Assembly (NCBI GenBank): GCA_016719785.1
Contig: JADJYJ010000019.1
Span: 41,982 to 105,981 of the forward strand
Direction of reading: 5' to 3'
Length of the DNA stretch: 64,000 nucleotides
DNA from: Candidatus Amarolinea dominans
Lineage (GTDB): Bacteria; Chloroflexota; Anaerolineae; SSC4; Amarolineaceae
Shown: positions 8,324 to 16,982 of the stretch, one piece after another
Numbering within the stretch: position 1 is the stretch's first letter
How the letters are laid out: every line of letters begins with the position of its first letter
Notes under the pieces: model-generated
Seen by the model: the letters and a program-made list of their open reading frames with translations, nothing else
The model's database searches: none
Told to the model about the DNA's origin: nothing
Made by a program: the position numbers and the translations under genes

Positions 8324-9814
8324 ATGTTGGGAACTATTGATTTCAGCGTCTCTTTCAGCCCTGTGGCTCAGCAGGCCATCGCCTGGCTGCAAGCGCAGCA
8401 TGTTGAAGGCTGGCTGGTCGGCGGCACGGTGCGTGACCTGCTCCTGCACCGGCCTGCGCACGACCTTGATCTGGCAGTGCCCAGCGGCGGCCTGCGCCTG
8501 GCCAAGCGCCTGGCAGACGCGCTGGGCGCTGCCTTTTTCCCGCTCGACGCCGCGCGCGACGTGGGCCGCGCCGTGCTGACGGAGCCGGACGGCAGTCAGA
8601 CCTTCGTGGATGTGGCGCTCTTGCGCGGCCCCAGCCTGGCAGCCGACCTGCACCTGCGCGATTTCACCCTCAACGCCCTGGCCCTCGACATCCAGAACCT
8701 CGACGCCGGCGTGATTGACGTCACCGGCGGGCTCGACGATTTGTCGCACCGTCTTCTTCGTGTAGCCAGTGGGTTATCGTTTCGGAATGATCCTTTGCGC
8801 ATCCTGCGCGGTGTGCGCCAGGCGCTGGCTTTCGATCTGACCTGGGATGCGGCCAGCCTGGCGCTGGCGCGCAGCCACGTGAACGGCCTCGATCTGGTGG
8901 CTGCTGAGCGCATTCGTGATGAGTTGAATCGCTCTTTCGTGTATTCAAGGGCTGATCTGGCGGTGCGTCAGTTGGACGACATCGGTGCGCTGGCAATCGT
9001 GCTACCCGAAATCAAGGCCCTGCAAGGCGTGACCCAGGCCGGACCGCACCGGCTGGATGTTTTCGATCACTCGCTGGAGGTGCTGCGCTGGATGCAGACC
9101 ATCCTGCGCTGGTCCGAGTTGGCGGATTCGCCTTTATCGCCAGAAGCGCAGATTGCCGAACTACTGTTCCCCTTCGATCGCGCCCTGGGCGCTTACCTGG
9201 CGCAGACCGTGGATCAAGGGCACAGCCGCGCCGGCCTGCTCGTGTGGTCGGCCCTGCTGCACGACATCGGCAAGCCGGCCACGCGCCAGGTGGACGCCGC
9301 CGGCGCCGTCACCTTCGACGGTCATGAGGCGCTGAGCGGTCGCCTGGCCACATCGCTGCTGCAGCGCCTGGCTTTCAGCGCAGAGGCGGTGCGCCTGGTT
9401 GCCCGCACCTGCACCGAGCACCGCCGCGCCGGCGCGCTGGCCGGTCTGATCGCCGGCCAGCCGGACCGCCGCCAGGTGTACCGCTTCTTTGCCGGCGCCC
9501 ATCCGGTGGGGGTGGAAGCGGCGCTCTTTTCGCTGGCCGATCACCTCGGCGCCTGGGGCCTTGAGTTGATTCCCGAACGCTGGCAGGCGCGCCGCCGCCT
9601 GGTCGGGACCCTCCTGACCGCCTTCTTCGAGCAGCATGCCGAACAGGTGCAGCCGACGCTGCTGCTCGACGGCCGGGAGATCATGGCCGAACTAGGACTG
9701 TCACCCGGGCCCCAGGTCGGCGCGCTGCTGGCGCAATTGCGAGAGGAACAGGCGGCCGGCGTCATCAACACCGCGGCCGCGGCGTGGGAGTTCGTGCGCA
9801 CCGTATGTTCTTAA
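8324..9814 (+). CDS. cca: CCA tRNA nucleotidyltransferase / poly(A) polymerase family protein with HD domain
   Basis: 496 aa. It is predicted to add or repair the tRNA 3' CCA end from CTP and ATP. The nucleotidyltransferase head carries GWLVGGTVRDLLL followed by DLDLAV (GGxVRD plus the DxD metal site). HLRDFTLNALALD and RNDPLRILRGVRQALAF are the conserved class II neck motifs. An HD phosphohydrolase domain follows, with SALLHDIGKPATRQ and FDGHEALSG. The start at 8324 has GGGGCG just upstream; an in-frame TTG at 8300 lies closer to the preceding repeat. Some family members carry only A- or CC-adding activity, which cannot be told apart here. Confidence 0.9.
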   Translation: MLGTIDFSVSFSPVAQQAIAWLQAQHVEGWLVGGTVRDLLLHRPAHDLDLAVPSGGLRLAKRLADALGAAFFPLDAARDVGRAVLTEPDGSQTFVDVALLRGPSLAADLHLRDFTLNALALDIQNLDAGVIDVTGGLDDLSHRLLRVASGLSFRNDPLRILRGVRQALAFDLTWDAASLALARSHVNGLDLVAAERIRDELNRSFVYSRADLAVRQLDDIGALAIVLPEIKALQGVTQAGPHRLDVFDHSLEVLRWMQTILRWSELADSPLSPEAQIAELLFPFDRALGAYLAQTVDQGHSRAGLLVWSALLHDIGKPATRQVDAAGAVTFDGHEALSGRLATSLLQRLAFSAEAVRLVARTCTEHRRAGALAGLIAGQPDRRQVYRFFAGAHPVGVEAALFSLADHLGAWGLELIPERWQARRRLVGTLLTAFFEQHAEQVQPTLLLDGREIMAELGLSPGPQVGALLAQLREEQAAGVINTAAAAWEFVRTVCS

Positions 9815-9847
9815 CCGTGATGTTGGTGGTTTGCCGGTTTTCGTCGG

Positions 9848-9876
9848 TTGACAAATCGCAATACCTGGTGTACATT
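9848..9876 (+). promoter_or_regulatory. Sigma70-type promoter of the BrnT/BrnA locus
   Basis: TTGACA (9848-9853), a 17-nt spacer and TACATT (9871-9876). Transcription would begin near 9883. This argues for the downstream GTG at 9953 as the start, because the first in-frame ATG (9848) overlaps the -35 box. Confidence 0.6.
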
Positions 9877-9952
9877 GGTTCCGCACACTGGGAAAGAATG
9901 TCGCAAGACGGACGCTGTGCTGCTCACATCGAATGACGGAGCCGGAGAAACC

Positions 9953-10285
9953 GTGCAATACAATTTCGAATGGGACACGGCAAAAGCAAAAAAGAACCTG
10001 CGTGATCACAAGGTCAGCTTTGAGCGCGCCTCTCAGGTTTTTGCTGACCCTTTCATGCTCTCTATCGGAGACGAGGTGATGAATATGAAAGAGGAATACG
10101 ATTTCTCAGGCGGAGTGCGCGGCAGGTTTTATCGTCCGAACGTTCATCTGAATCTCCCGGTTTATTTGGATGACGATATCGCCGAATTTGTCCAGAAATA
10201 TGCGCAGCAGAAAAAGGTGGATGTGCAGACAGTCGTCAACCGAATCCTGCGCAGCAATAAGGAAATGCTTCAGGCACTTCAATAG
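9953..10285 (+). CDS. BrnT-BrnA in-frame fusion (truncated toxin joined to intact antitoxin)
   Basis: 110 aa. Residues 1-42 match the N-terminal half of the BrnT RNase toxin (YNFEWDTAKAKKNLRDHKVS, then ASQVFADPF). Residues from M43 match a nearly complete BrnA antitoxin (EYDFSGGVRGRFYRP, then LDDDIAEFVQKYA and a ribbon-helix-helix-like C-terminus). The C-terminal half of BrnT, which carries most of its fold, is missing. The antitoxin may be translated separately from the ATG at 10079, which keeps a GAGG-like site just upstream. BrnT and BrnA are normally two adjacent genes, and BrnA both neutralises BrnT and represses the operon. Here the protein is more likely a DNA-binding regulator or a relic than an active toxin. 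Confidence 0.78.
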   Translation: MQYNFEWDTAKAKKNLRDHKVSFERASQVFADPFMLSIGDEVMNMKEEYDFSGGVRGRFYRPNVHLNLPVYLDDDIAEFVQKYAQQKKVDVQTVVNRILRSNKEMLQALQ

Positions 10286-10425
10286 CACGACTTCAGTACG
10301 ACCTTATCATTCTGCACGCGTGATACCGACTACGTGTGCTTTGAACTACACCGGAATACCTATCGGGGGAATGTTGTCTCTATGATGCCACGCGAATTCA
10401 ACCAGAAGTTGGTCGGCTAACCAGC

Positions 10426-11673
10426 GTGGCGCCGTCGCCTCGCCATATCGGGCTGTGGCGTCAGCCCGATTTCCTCAAACTGTGGGTCGGTCAAACCGTC
10501 TCCGAGCTTTGCTCTCGCATCACGCGCGATGGCCTGCCGCTGGTCGCGGTGCTCGTTCTGGGCGCTTCGCCCGGGCAGATGGGCGCGCTGGCGGCATCGG
10601 CCGCACTGCCTGTGCTCACCATTGGCCTGTTTGCCGGCGCCTGGGTGGATCGCCTGCGGCGGCGGCCCCTGATGATCGTCACCGACCTGGTCCGCGCCCT
10701 CATTCTGCTCAGCGTACCGTTGGCCGCGGCCTTTGGTTTCCTCGATATGAGTCTGCTCTACGCCGTCGTGCTGTTCAGCAGCATTTGCACCGTGCTTTTC
10801 GACAGCGCCTATCATGCCTACTTGCCAACGCTGGTGACGCGTGAACACCTCATCGAAGGCAACAGCCGACTGGCCTTGAGCAGCTCGCTGGCCGAAGTGC
10901 TGGGGCCGGGCCTGGCCGGCGTCCTGGTGCAGGCGCTGACCGCGCCCGTCGCCATCCTGGTGGACAGCCTTTCTTTTGTCGTATCTGCCTTTTCGCTGGC
11001 CGCCATTCGCCAGCCGGAGATCATGCCCGCGGCGCCGGCCGAACGCCAGCCCATCGGCCATGAGATCATCGAAGGGCTGGCCGCGGTCTGGCATGAACCG
11101 GCCTTGCGCGCCCTGGCCTTGAGCAGCGGCACGCGCAGCTTTTTCGGCAACTTCATCGGCGTTCTCTACGCCCTGTATGCCATCCGCGAACTGGGTTTTG
11201 GCGCGGCCGCGTTGGGTCTGACCATCGCCATGGGCGGGGTTGGCGATCTCCTGGGCGCGCTGCTGGCTCAGCCCGCGGTGCAGCGGTTTGGACTGAGACG
11301 CACGCTCATCGGCGCAACGCTCCTGGGCGGCCTCATCTCGCTCCTCGTTCCTTTGGCTCGCGGACCGCTCGGCCTAGCCATCGCCATGCTGATGACCTCG
11401 CAGCTCCTGGGTGACGGGCTGCGCTCCATCTTCAGCATCCATGAGATCAGTCTGCGCCAAGCCATCACGCCCGACCGCCTGCTGGGCCGCGTGAGCGCCA
11501 GCATGAATCTCACGGCGGGCGGCATCGGCCCATTGGGCGCGCTGGTCGGCGGGTTCCTGGGCGGCGCCCTGGGCATTCGCCCCACCCTGGCGCTTGCCGC
11601 GCTCGGCGGCGGCATTCTGAGCGCCTTCTGGCTGCTGCGCCTGCCGGCAACGGTGGATGACGAGAATCATTGA
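10426..11673 (+). CDS. MFS transporter (EntS/MFS_3-like exporter)
   Basis: 415 aa inner-membrane protein with about 12 hydrophobic segments. The conserved start HIGLWRQPDFLKLWVGQTVS and the MFS motif-A-like AGAWVDRLRRRPLMIVTDLV between TM2 and TM3 place it in the MFS_3/EntS-like drug and siderophore exporter group. The PALRALALSSGTRSFFGN segment begins the second half. The start is GTG at 10426 with only a weak ribosome binding site; 140 nt upstream hold no recognisable gene. The substrate is unknown. Confidence 0.85.
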   Translation: MAPSPRHIGLWRQPDFLKLWVGQTVSELCSRITRDGLPLVAVLVLGASPGQMGALAASAALPVLTIGLFAGAWVDRLRRRPLMIVTDLVRALILLSVPLAAAFGFLDMSLLYAVVLFSSICTVLFDSAYHAYLPTLVTREHLIEGNSRLALSSSLAEVLGPGLAGVLVQALTAPVAILVDSLSFVVSAFSLAAIRQPEIMPAAPAERQPIGHEIIEGLAAVWHEPALRALALSSGTRSFFGNFIGVLYALYAIRELGFGAAALGLTIAMGGVGDLLGALLAQPAVQRFGLRRTLIGATLLGGLISLLVPLARGPLGLAIAMLMTSQLLGDGLRSIFSIHEISLRQAITPDRLLGRVSASMNLTAGGIGPLGALVGGFLGGALGIRPTLALAALGGGILSAFWLLRLPATVDDENH

Positions 11674-11694
11674 CTTCACGAATTTCAGGGTCTC

Positions 11695-11823
11695 TTCGTG
11701 GCAAAGATCCGCCCAGCTTTCTCTGCCACGAATTTCACTAATTTTCACGAACCGAGCTTCTGTCTTCGTTTCGATTCGTGCAATTCGTGGCAAAGATCCG
11801 CCCAGCTTTCTCTGCCACGAATT
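11695..11823. repeat. Duplicated 40-nt hairpin element within CACGAATT-rich repeats
   Basis: A 40-nt sequence occurs identically at 11695-11734 and 11784-11823. Each copy starts TTCGTGGCA and ends TGCCACGAA, so it folds as a hairpin with a roughly 20-nt loop. The surrounding 11674-11890 is built of CACGAATT/AATTCGTG units. No gene is seen in this stretch; reading frames through it are repeat translations. It marks the downstream end of the Rhs cluster. Confidence 0.75.
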
Positions 11824-11892
11824 ACACGAATTTTCACGAATTCCAGGGCCTTTTCGTTTCAATTCGTGCAATTCGTGGCCGAAAGTCGGGCC

Positions 11893-12054
11893 GATGGTCT
11901 CCTTGACCCGGTTGCCGTCCGCATCATAGACGTAGCTTGCCGTGGCGCTGCCGGACATCGCAATCAGCCGGTTCTCGGCGTCATAGGTCAGCGTGGCATC
12001 TTGACTGCCGTCGAGGCGTCGGCTGGCGTTGTCATTGGCGTCGTACCACTGACT
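11893..12054 (-). pseudogene. Rhs/YD-repeat core fragment (remnant 4)
   Basis: About 54 codons of YD-repeat sequence (LTYDAENRLIAMSGSA, then YVYDADGNRVKETI) begin directly after the stop codon of the upstream lipoprotein gene, in the same frame. They break off at the hairpin repeats near 11892. The fragment is nearly the same as the start of the Rhs fragment at 16326. It has no tip or toxin and is taken as the truncated end of a segmental duplication. Confidence 0.75.
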
Positions 12055-12708
12055 TTACGGTGCGGGCGTTGGGGTTGCCTCTCCTTGCGGCTCCCGTATG
12101 GCCTCCATCTTCGCGTCCACCCGCTCCAGCAGATGCCGGAACTGCGCCATCGTCAACCAGCGATCCTCGAAGACCAGAGTACGAACTACTGTCACCAGGG
12201 ATCCATAGCGTGCTACTACACCACACAGGCGATGAGGAATGTTGTCTATCCGCCCTTCTGAACAACCAATAATGCTTTCGTCTGCCTGAAGAACGTTGCG
12301 TAATTCTTCAGGTTCCGGCCACTCATCTCGAGATTCAGCCGGGATTATCTCAACTTTCAGGACTTCATAGGCCTGTCTGCTATCCTCTTCGCTTTGATAG
12401 AGCGCTGTCGACTGCCCTATCCGGACGAAGATGGGTGTGCTTTCAGGTCCTCGATAGTCTCTATACCTGGCGATTACACTCCCTGTCAAGTCCTGCGGCA
12501 CTCCAGTTGACTCGCGCCGCCACCCGAACGGCAAATCAGTCGCATCCAGAAGTCCGCGCTCGATGCGATTGATAGGCGTCTCCGTGGAAGTCGCGCCTAT
12601 GGACGACCCCAATGGCCCCAAGCACGCAGTTAGGATTTGCATACCCACCAACAGCCCAAAGTATCCGAGCCATACTTGCCAACAGGAGTACCATCTTCGT
12701 TTCATCAT
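12055..12708 (-). CDS. Lipoprotein, possible immunity partner of Rhs tip 1 (second copy)
   Basis: 217 aa. MMKRRWYSCW is followed by a hydrophobic stretch and a lipobox ILTAC, so it is predicted to be an exported lipoprotein. The body contains ATDLPFGWR and IARYRDYRGP, and the end is EAIREPQGEATPTPAP. The ATG at 12708 overlaps the stop of the preceding Rhs tip, as expected for a coupled effector/immunity pair. A homologue lies at 16327-16982: the last ~45 residues are nearly identical while the N-terminal two thirds differ strongly. I do not recognise the family. 'Immunity' is inferred from position only; it could instead be a tip-associated surface lipoprotein. Confidence 0.6.
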   Translation of the reverse strand: MMKRRWYSCWQVWLGYFGLLVGMQILTACLGPLGSSIGATSTETPINRIERGLLDATDLPFGWRRESTGVPQDLTGSVIARYRDYRGPESTPIFVRIGQSTALYQSEEDSRQAYEVLKVEIIPAESRDEWPEPEELRNVLQADESIIGCSEGRIDNIPHRLCGVVARYGSLVTVVRTLVFEDRWLTMAQFRHLLERVDAKMEAIREPQGEATPTPAP

Positions 12709-14163
12709 GGCACCACCTTGATCGGCCACTGGTTGGCCCAGGCAGCCGCTCTTTGCGCGCCGCTCACCCAACCACCGTTTGGCGCATAGCCGCCTGGAAT
12801 CCACATGGACCATTCCAAAGACACGTTTGTGCCAAAGTAAAACTGCCCAAGGGATCGAGCGCCGCCCTTCTTTACCAGGTACGCCTGTGAGGTCGCCAAT
12901 ACCCGTACGCCAGGCGCACTGAACTGTGTCCCGATGCGGCCGCCGCCGACCCCTGCCGGGTTGACGAGTCCGATCATGACCTGGTTCTGCTGCAATTGAA
13001 GATCAGCGCCACCAAATCCAATCCCCACCGTAGTTTGCCTTCCTCCAGTTGGAGTCCATTCATTGCCAGCATAAAGTCCCTCCCCCACTGTGAAGCTCAA
13101 AGCTGGTTCATCGAACACCCGAGTTACCCCATCATCGAACACGTAGACTGTTCGGTATTCACCGGCTACCGCTGCCGGTAGTGTGCCTCGCGTGGCATAA
13201 GAAGAAACATGCACATATTCCAGCCGCAGATCGGCATCACCGTGAATGCGAAATTTGAGAATCCAGCCATCATCTGGTGCATAGTCTGGAGTGGCGCGGT
13301 AAACCGGTCCCTGATATTGCGGGGCCACAGAAGCGGTGCATAAGAGCGGTGGTGCTGACGGCGGCGCCGATGGCAGCACAGGGTCGGTCCAGGTGCAGTT
13401 GACAGCCCCCTCACATTCATAATGGCTGAGGGTCGCTAAACCTGACAGAATTATTCAGGGCATAGCTGTAACGGTTCAGACTTTGCGGATTTTGAGGCTG
13501 GGGAACCAGCGTATCGGCCTGAGTGAACCTTCCCAGCGCCGGGTCGTAGTATCTGGCGTTGTAGAAATACAACCCGCCCGCCACCTCGTCCAGCACCTGG
13601 CCGGTGAAGCGGCGCTGCGTCGGCGTCGCGCCGAAGGTGTAGCGGCTCTCGCCCCACGGCTTGTAGCGAATCTCCGACAGCCGGCCGCCGGTCTCACTGA
13701 CTGTCAGCGCCGTGCTGCCCAGGTGATCGGTCGTCAGCCAGCGCACCACCCCGTTGACCCGCAGTGCGATGCGCTGACCGCCCGCCTGGTAATACTTCGT
13801 GATCGTCGTGCTGCTGCCGGATGTCGTCTTCTCGTAGTAGGCGCCGACATAGACCGTCACGCTGCCGCCGAAGTCGGCCTTCACCCGGTTGCCATCCGCA
13901 TCATAGGTATAGCTGGCCAACACCGTGCTTCCCTGCTTCACCTGCTGCAAGCGGTTCTCCGCATCGTAGACCAGGGTGTAGGCCACGCCGCCCACCGTGC
14001 GCCCGGTCATGTTGCCGTTGCAGTTGTAGCTGTAGACGTTGCTGCTGCCCGCCTGCTGCACCGCATGCGGCTTCGTCGCCTGCGTCCCCGCCCGACAATT
14101 CCCCGGCGACGACGCACCGTACACATAGCTCCCTATGCTAGTCGTGCTCGCCGTGGCATTCAT
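12705..14163 (-). pseudogene. Displaced Rhs C-terminal fragment with tip 1 (second copy, frameshifted)
   Basis: The first part (14163 to about 13430) is Rhs core with YD repeats (LVYDAENRLQQVKQGSTVLA), the RHS-associated core signature (GLYFYNARYYDPALGRFTQA) and the boundary NRYSYALNNSVRFSDP. A 2-nt loss relative to the 17.5-kb copy then shifts the frame at about 13430, and this reading stops at 13417. The tip continues in another frame from about 13429 to the stop at 12705, ending WANQWPIKVVP. This copy has no N-terminus, signal or envelope domain. The tip is about 210 residues, beta-rich, and not recognised. It is 80-90% alike by eye to the homologous copy further upstream on this strand. 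Confidence 0.75.
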
Positions 14164-14210
14164 CCTATCCTACCTTGATTGTACATCCCAAATTCAGCCA
14201 CGGAAGTGGC

Positions 14211-14945
14211 TCAGGCCTCATTGGCACAGTGGGGTACGCTGTTGCGATAAGAAAACAAAGGACAACTGTGAAAAGCGTCCATGTCGCGTATCCCTTGAAG
14301 TAACAGATACTCATGTTCTCTCAACACGGGATACACCGCCATCAGTTGCTTAAGTACGTCTGGAGCATCTCTAAAACAGTAGAGCTGGTCATGTCGATCA
14401 TCAGTGCCGCCGAAATCGTTGTACTCGATGAAATACTTGCAGAAATAGCAGATTCTCAGTCGGGTGCGTTCAGGCAGTTGTCGTCTTAACTGCTCCATCG
14501 CACCGCCCAAATCCGTGACTGCGTATCCAAATTGAGTCGATGCTGCAGTTTCGACGTATGCATCGTCCAATGAGAGTTTGAGTTGATAGACGACGGTTCC
14601 CCCTGATTCTCCGCCCGGCGTCCGATCCTCATAATAAGGATACAATCGCTCCTCAAGCATGGCGATCTGCAGGATACCATCATGGGATACAAGTACGTTG
14701 TGTGGTATCACGAGATAGCTACCATCGGGAAGCTCGTTCAAAACATCTGACAGTATGTGGAAGAATTTGACTTCATTCCACCGGAACTCGCGATTCCCAA
14801 TGCAAACCATTGCATCCCACTGACTACGATCACTTAACTGTGAGTACCGATGTTCAATCTGGACAATCTCCCTCTGGAGATCACTCACAACATAGCCCAG
14901 CAATTGCCGAGCGACACGATTGTCTCGTTCTCGGTTGCGTTCCAT
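14211..14945 (-). CDS. Unrecognised soluble protein, possible immunity protein of Rhs tip 2
   Basis: 244 aa with no signal peptide or membrane segment. The N-terminus is charged (MERNRERDNRVARQLLGYVV). The C-terminal half contains RICYFCKYFIEYNDFGG and a later YCFRDAPDVL, a possible metal-binding Cys/His patch. It lies 82 nt downstream of the Rhs tip ending at 15028 and before the next displaced Rhs fragment. That is the position immunity genes occupy in Rhs-tip arrays. The function is inferred from this position; I do not recognise the family. Confidence 0.6.
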   Translation of the reverse strand: MERNRERDNRVARQLLGYVVSDLQREIVQIEHRYSQLSDRSQWDAMVCIGNREFRWNEVKFFHILSDVLNELPDGSYLVIPHNVLVSHDGILQIAMLEERLYPYYEDRTPGGESGGTVVYQLKLSLDDAYVETAASTQFGYAVTDLGGAMEQLRRQLPERTRLRICYFCKYFIEYNDFGGTDDRHDQLYCFRDAPDVLKQLMAVYPVLREHEYLLLQGIRDMDAFHSCPLFSYRNSVPHCANEA

Positions 14946-15027
14946 AATCTACCCCCTATCGATTCAGTGAATTACATCATGTGGCGATAATGCTGCGATG
15001 CTGCAGAGGCAAGCAGCCAACCTGCAT

Positions 15028-16326
15028 CTAAGGCCAGCGCATGGGCTTTGGTGTCCTAATGAACTGATTCAGACGTTGCCACAACGATGAGTTTTCATCG
15101 GTCGGTCCTCCCTGGAACACGGAGAAGTGCCCAGGCCTGCCATGTTGCGGCGTGTATTCGGGCAAACCTAGATCAGTCTGGAGTGCCTCGCTCTCATAGC
15201 TCTCGAAGGACTTGACCCAGTATTTATTGGGCCCCGCTTGTGTTTGGCCGTTCTGTAGGCAGTTCGTACAATACACGGATGCGCCATCGGGATCAATTCG
15301 TAGCTTACCGCTGCTACGGGCGAGGTCTGGCTTAACCGTCCCACAATTCAGACATATTGATCCTCCTGTCCCAATCCCCCCCACCATTGCCATCATCCCA
15401 AGAGCCGCATTCCCCCCATAACCGGACATCGCCTCAAAGATTACGCCATTGGTGGTGGCAGCGCCCAGCGCCAACCCGCCAAGGTTTGCTGCGCCCAATT
15501 CCGCTTGAGCTTGCGCATACCCGGTCGAGATGATGCCGTTGAATTCTTCAGTTGGGTTGAGTGGCTGATAGGCGCCTGCGTTCTCGCCAGGGTGCGCCAG
15601 GTAATACTGATAATACGCTTGCTTGGCGCCGATTGGATCCAGTCTTCCTTGCCGCAGTTGCATTTCAATGCTTTGGAGCGCATCTATGCCGCCACAACCA
15701 TCATCTGCACTTGTTCCACATATGGCTGCGTGTCCGCTTGGATCGATGAACCCGAGAGGTTGATTCCCGACGTAGCTGTACCGGTTCAGATTCTGCGGAT
15801 TTTGCGGCTGAGGAACGATCGTATCCGCGGCCAGAAATCGCCCGATGAGCGGGTCGTACCAGCGGGACTGGTAGAAATACAACGCCGTGCCGCTATCCCA
15901 ACGCTGACCGGTGAAACGGTAGGTCGTCACCTGGTTGCCGGCGTTGTAACGCGCCGCACCAAAGGGATAGTAGCGCAACTCGGTTTGACGGGTGCCGCTG
16001 CTGTTCAGCGTCAGCGCGGTGGAGCCGAGATGATCCGTCAGCAGGTAGTAGAGCACACCGCCGCTGTTCTCGGCCACACGGGTCGCACCAGCGTAATAAT
16101 ACTTCTTGACCGTCCCGTTGTCCAGTTCGTAGTAATTGCCGACGAAGACGCGCGTGACGCCGGCGATGGTCTCCTTGACCCGGTTGCCGTCCGCGTCGTA
16201 CACATAGCTGGCCGTGACACTGCCGGACATCGCAGTCAGCCGGTTTTCTGCATCGTAGGTCAGCGTGACATCTTGACTGCCATCGAGGCGCCGGGTGGCG
16301 TTGCCGTCAGCGTCATGGCACTGACT
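15028..16326 (-). CDS. Displaced Rhs C-terminal fragment with tip 2 (putative toxin)
   Basis: The Rhs frame opens immediately after the stop of the preceding lipoprotein gene (16327), in the same frame. The first ATG is at 16230 (MSGSVTASYVYDADGNRVKE), giving 400 aa if translated alone. It contains YD repeats, LLTDHLGSTALTL, the core signature ALYFYQSRWYDPLIGRFLAA and the boundary NQPLGFIDPSGH. The tip of about 245 residues after the boundary differs completely from tip 1. It carries a CLNCG ... YCTNC pair that may bind zinc and ends RTPKPMRWP. In the family, the region after DPxG is the variable toxin or effector domain. It lacks secretion domains, so it is probably a silent tip that can recombine onto the full-length gene. 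Confidence 0.72.
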   Translation of the reverse strand, partial: SQCHDADGNATRRLDGSQDVTLTYDAENRLTAMSGSVTASYVYDADGNRVKETIAGVTRVFVGNYYELDNGTVKKYYYAGATRVAENSGGVLYYLLTDHLGSTALTLNSSGTRQTELRYYPFGAARYNAGNQVTTYRFTGQRWDSGTALYFYQSRWYDPLIGRFLAADTIVPQPQNPQNLNRYSYVGNQPLGFIDPSGHAAICGTSADDGCGGIDALQSIEMQLRQGRLDPIGAKQAYYQYYLAHPGENAGAYQPLNPTEEFNGIISTGYAQAQAELGAANLGGLALGAATTNGVIFEAMSGYGGNAALGMMAMVGGIGTGGSICLNCGTVKPDLARSSGKLRIDPDGASVYCTNCLQNGQTQAGPNKYWVKSFESYESEALQTDLGLPEYTPQHGRPGHFSVFQGGPTDENSSLWQRLNQFIRTPKPMRWP

Positions 16327-16982
16327 TTACGGTGCGGGCGTTGGGGTTGCGTTTCCTTGCGGCTCCCGTATCGCCTCCATCTTCGCGTCCACCCGCTCCA
16401 GCAGATGCCGGAACTGCGCCATCGTCAACCAGCGATCCTCGAAGACCAGACCGTCAAGTCTGGTTACCACCTCGTCGTAACGCGCAATAACCAGGCACAC
16501 TCGATGAGGAATATTGTTGACGAGTCCCGATGAACACCCGATTCTACTCTCACTAGCGTGCAGCGTGAAATCCAACTCTACAGGGCGCGGCCACTTATCC
16601 GCAAACTCGGACGGAATACTGTCTGTTACCAGTTTCTGAAATGCCTCTCGGCTCTCGATTTCGTTAGAGTACAGATACATTTGCTGTCCCGTCCTGACGA
16701 ATGGCATGGCACTACGTTGCGGCCCCTGGTAGTCTCGATACCGCGCGAGAATGGCGCCGTTGGAATTCCGAGGCGCGCCAGTGGAGCGTAGACTCCATCC
16801 AGAGGGTAGATCGGTCGCATCCACCATGCCACGCTCGATGCGATTGATAGGGGTTTCTGTGGGAGTTGTGCCCGCAAACGGACCTCGCGGCGACACACCC
16901 AGTTGCCATTTGGAAGCATGAAGAACAACCCAGCCAAGCCAAATCCACGGCGCCATCGGTAGTTCCAGGTTCGGCTCATCAT
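16327..16982 (-). CDS. Lipoprotein-like possible immunity partner of Rhs tip 1 (first copy, frameshift near start)
   Basis: This is a homologue of the protein at 12055-12708. The ATG at 16982 overlaps the tip-1 stop. MMSRTWNYRW plus a hydrophobic segment and a Cys at the lipobox position are read in one frame. From about 16895 the match (TPTETPINRIERGMVDATDL and onward, ending GNATPTPAP) is in another frame, so one indel is needed. The last ~45 residues and the DNA running into the next Rhs fragment are almost identical to the other copy. The middle is diverged, which suggests recombination at conserved flanks. Function unknown. Confidence 0.55.

Noticed and set aside
11374..11958. A 194-codon minus-strand frame running through the CACGAATT repeats into the MFS gene
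   Set aside because: Only its first ~25 codons are real Rhs sequence. The rest is translated repeat (HELHELKRK, NSCNSWQ) and antisense of the transporter.
14211..14945. Assigning a named Imm family to the 244-aa protein
   Set aside because: I could not recognise a family from the residues; only its position supports an immunity role.
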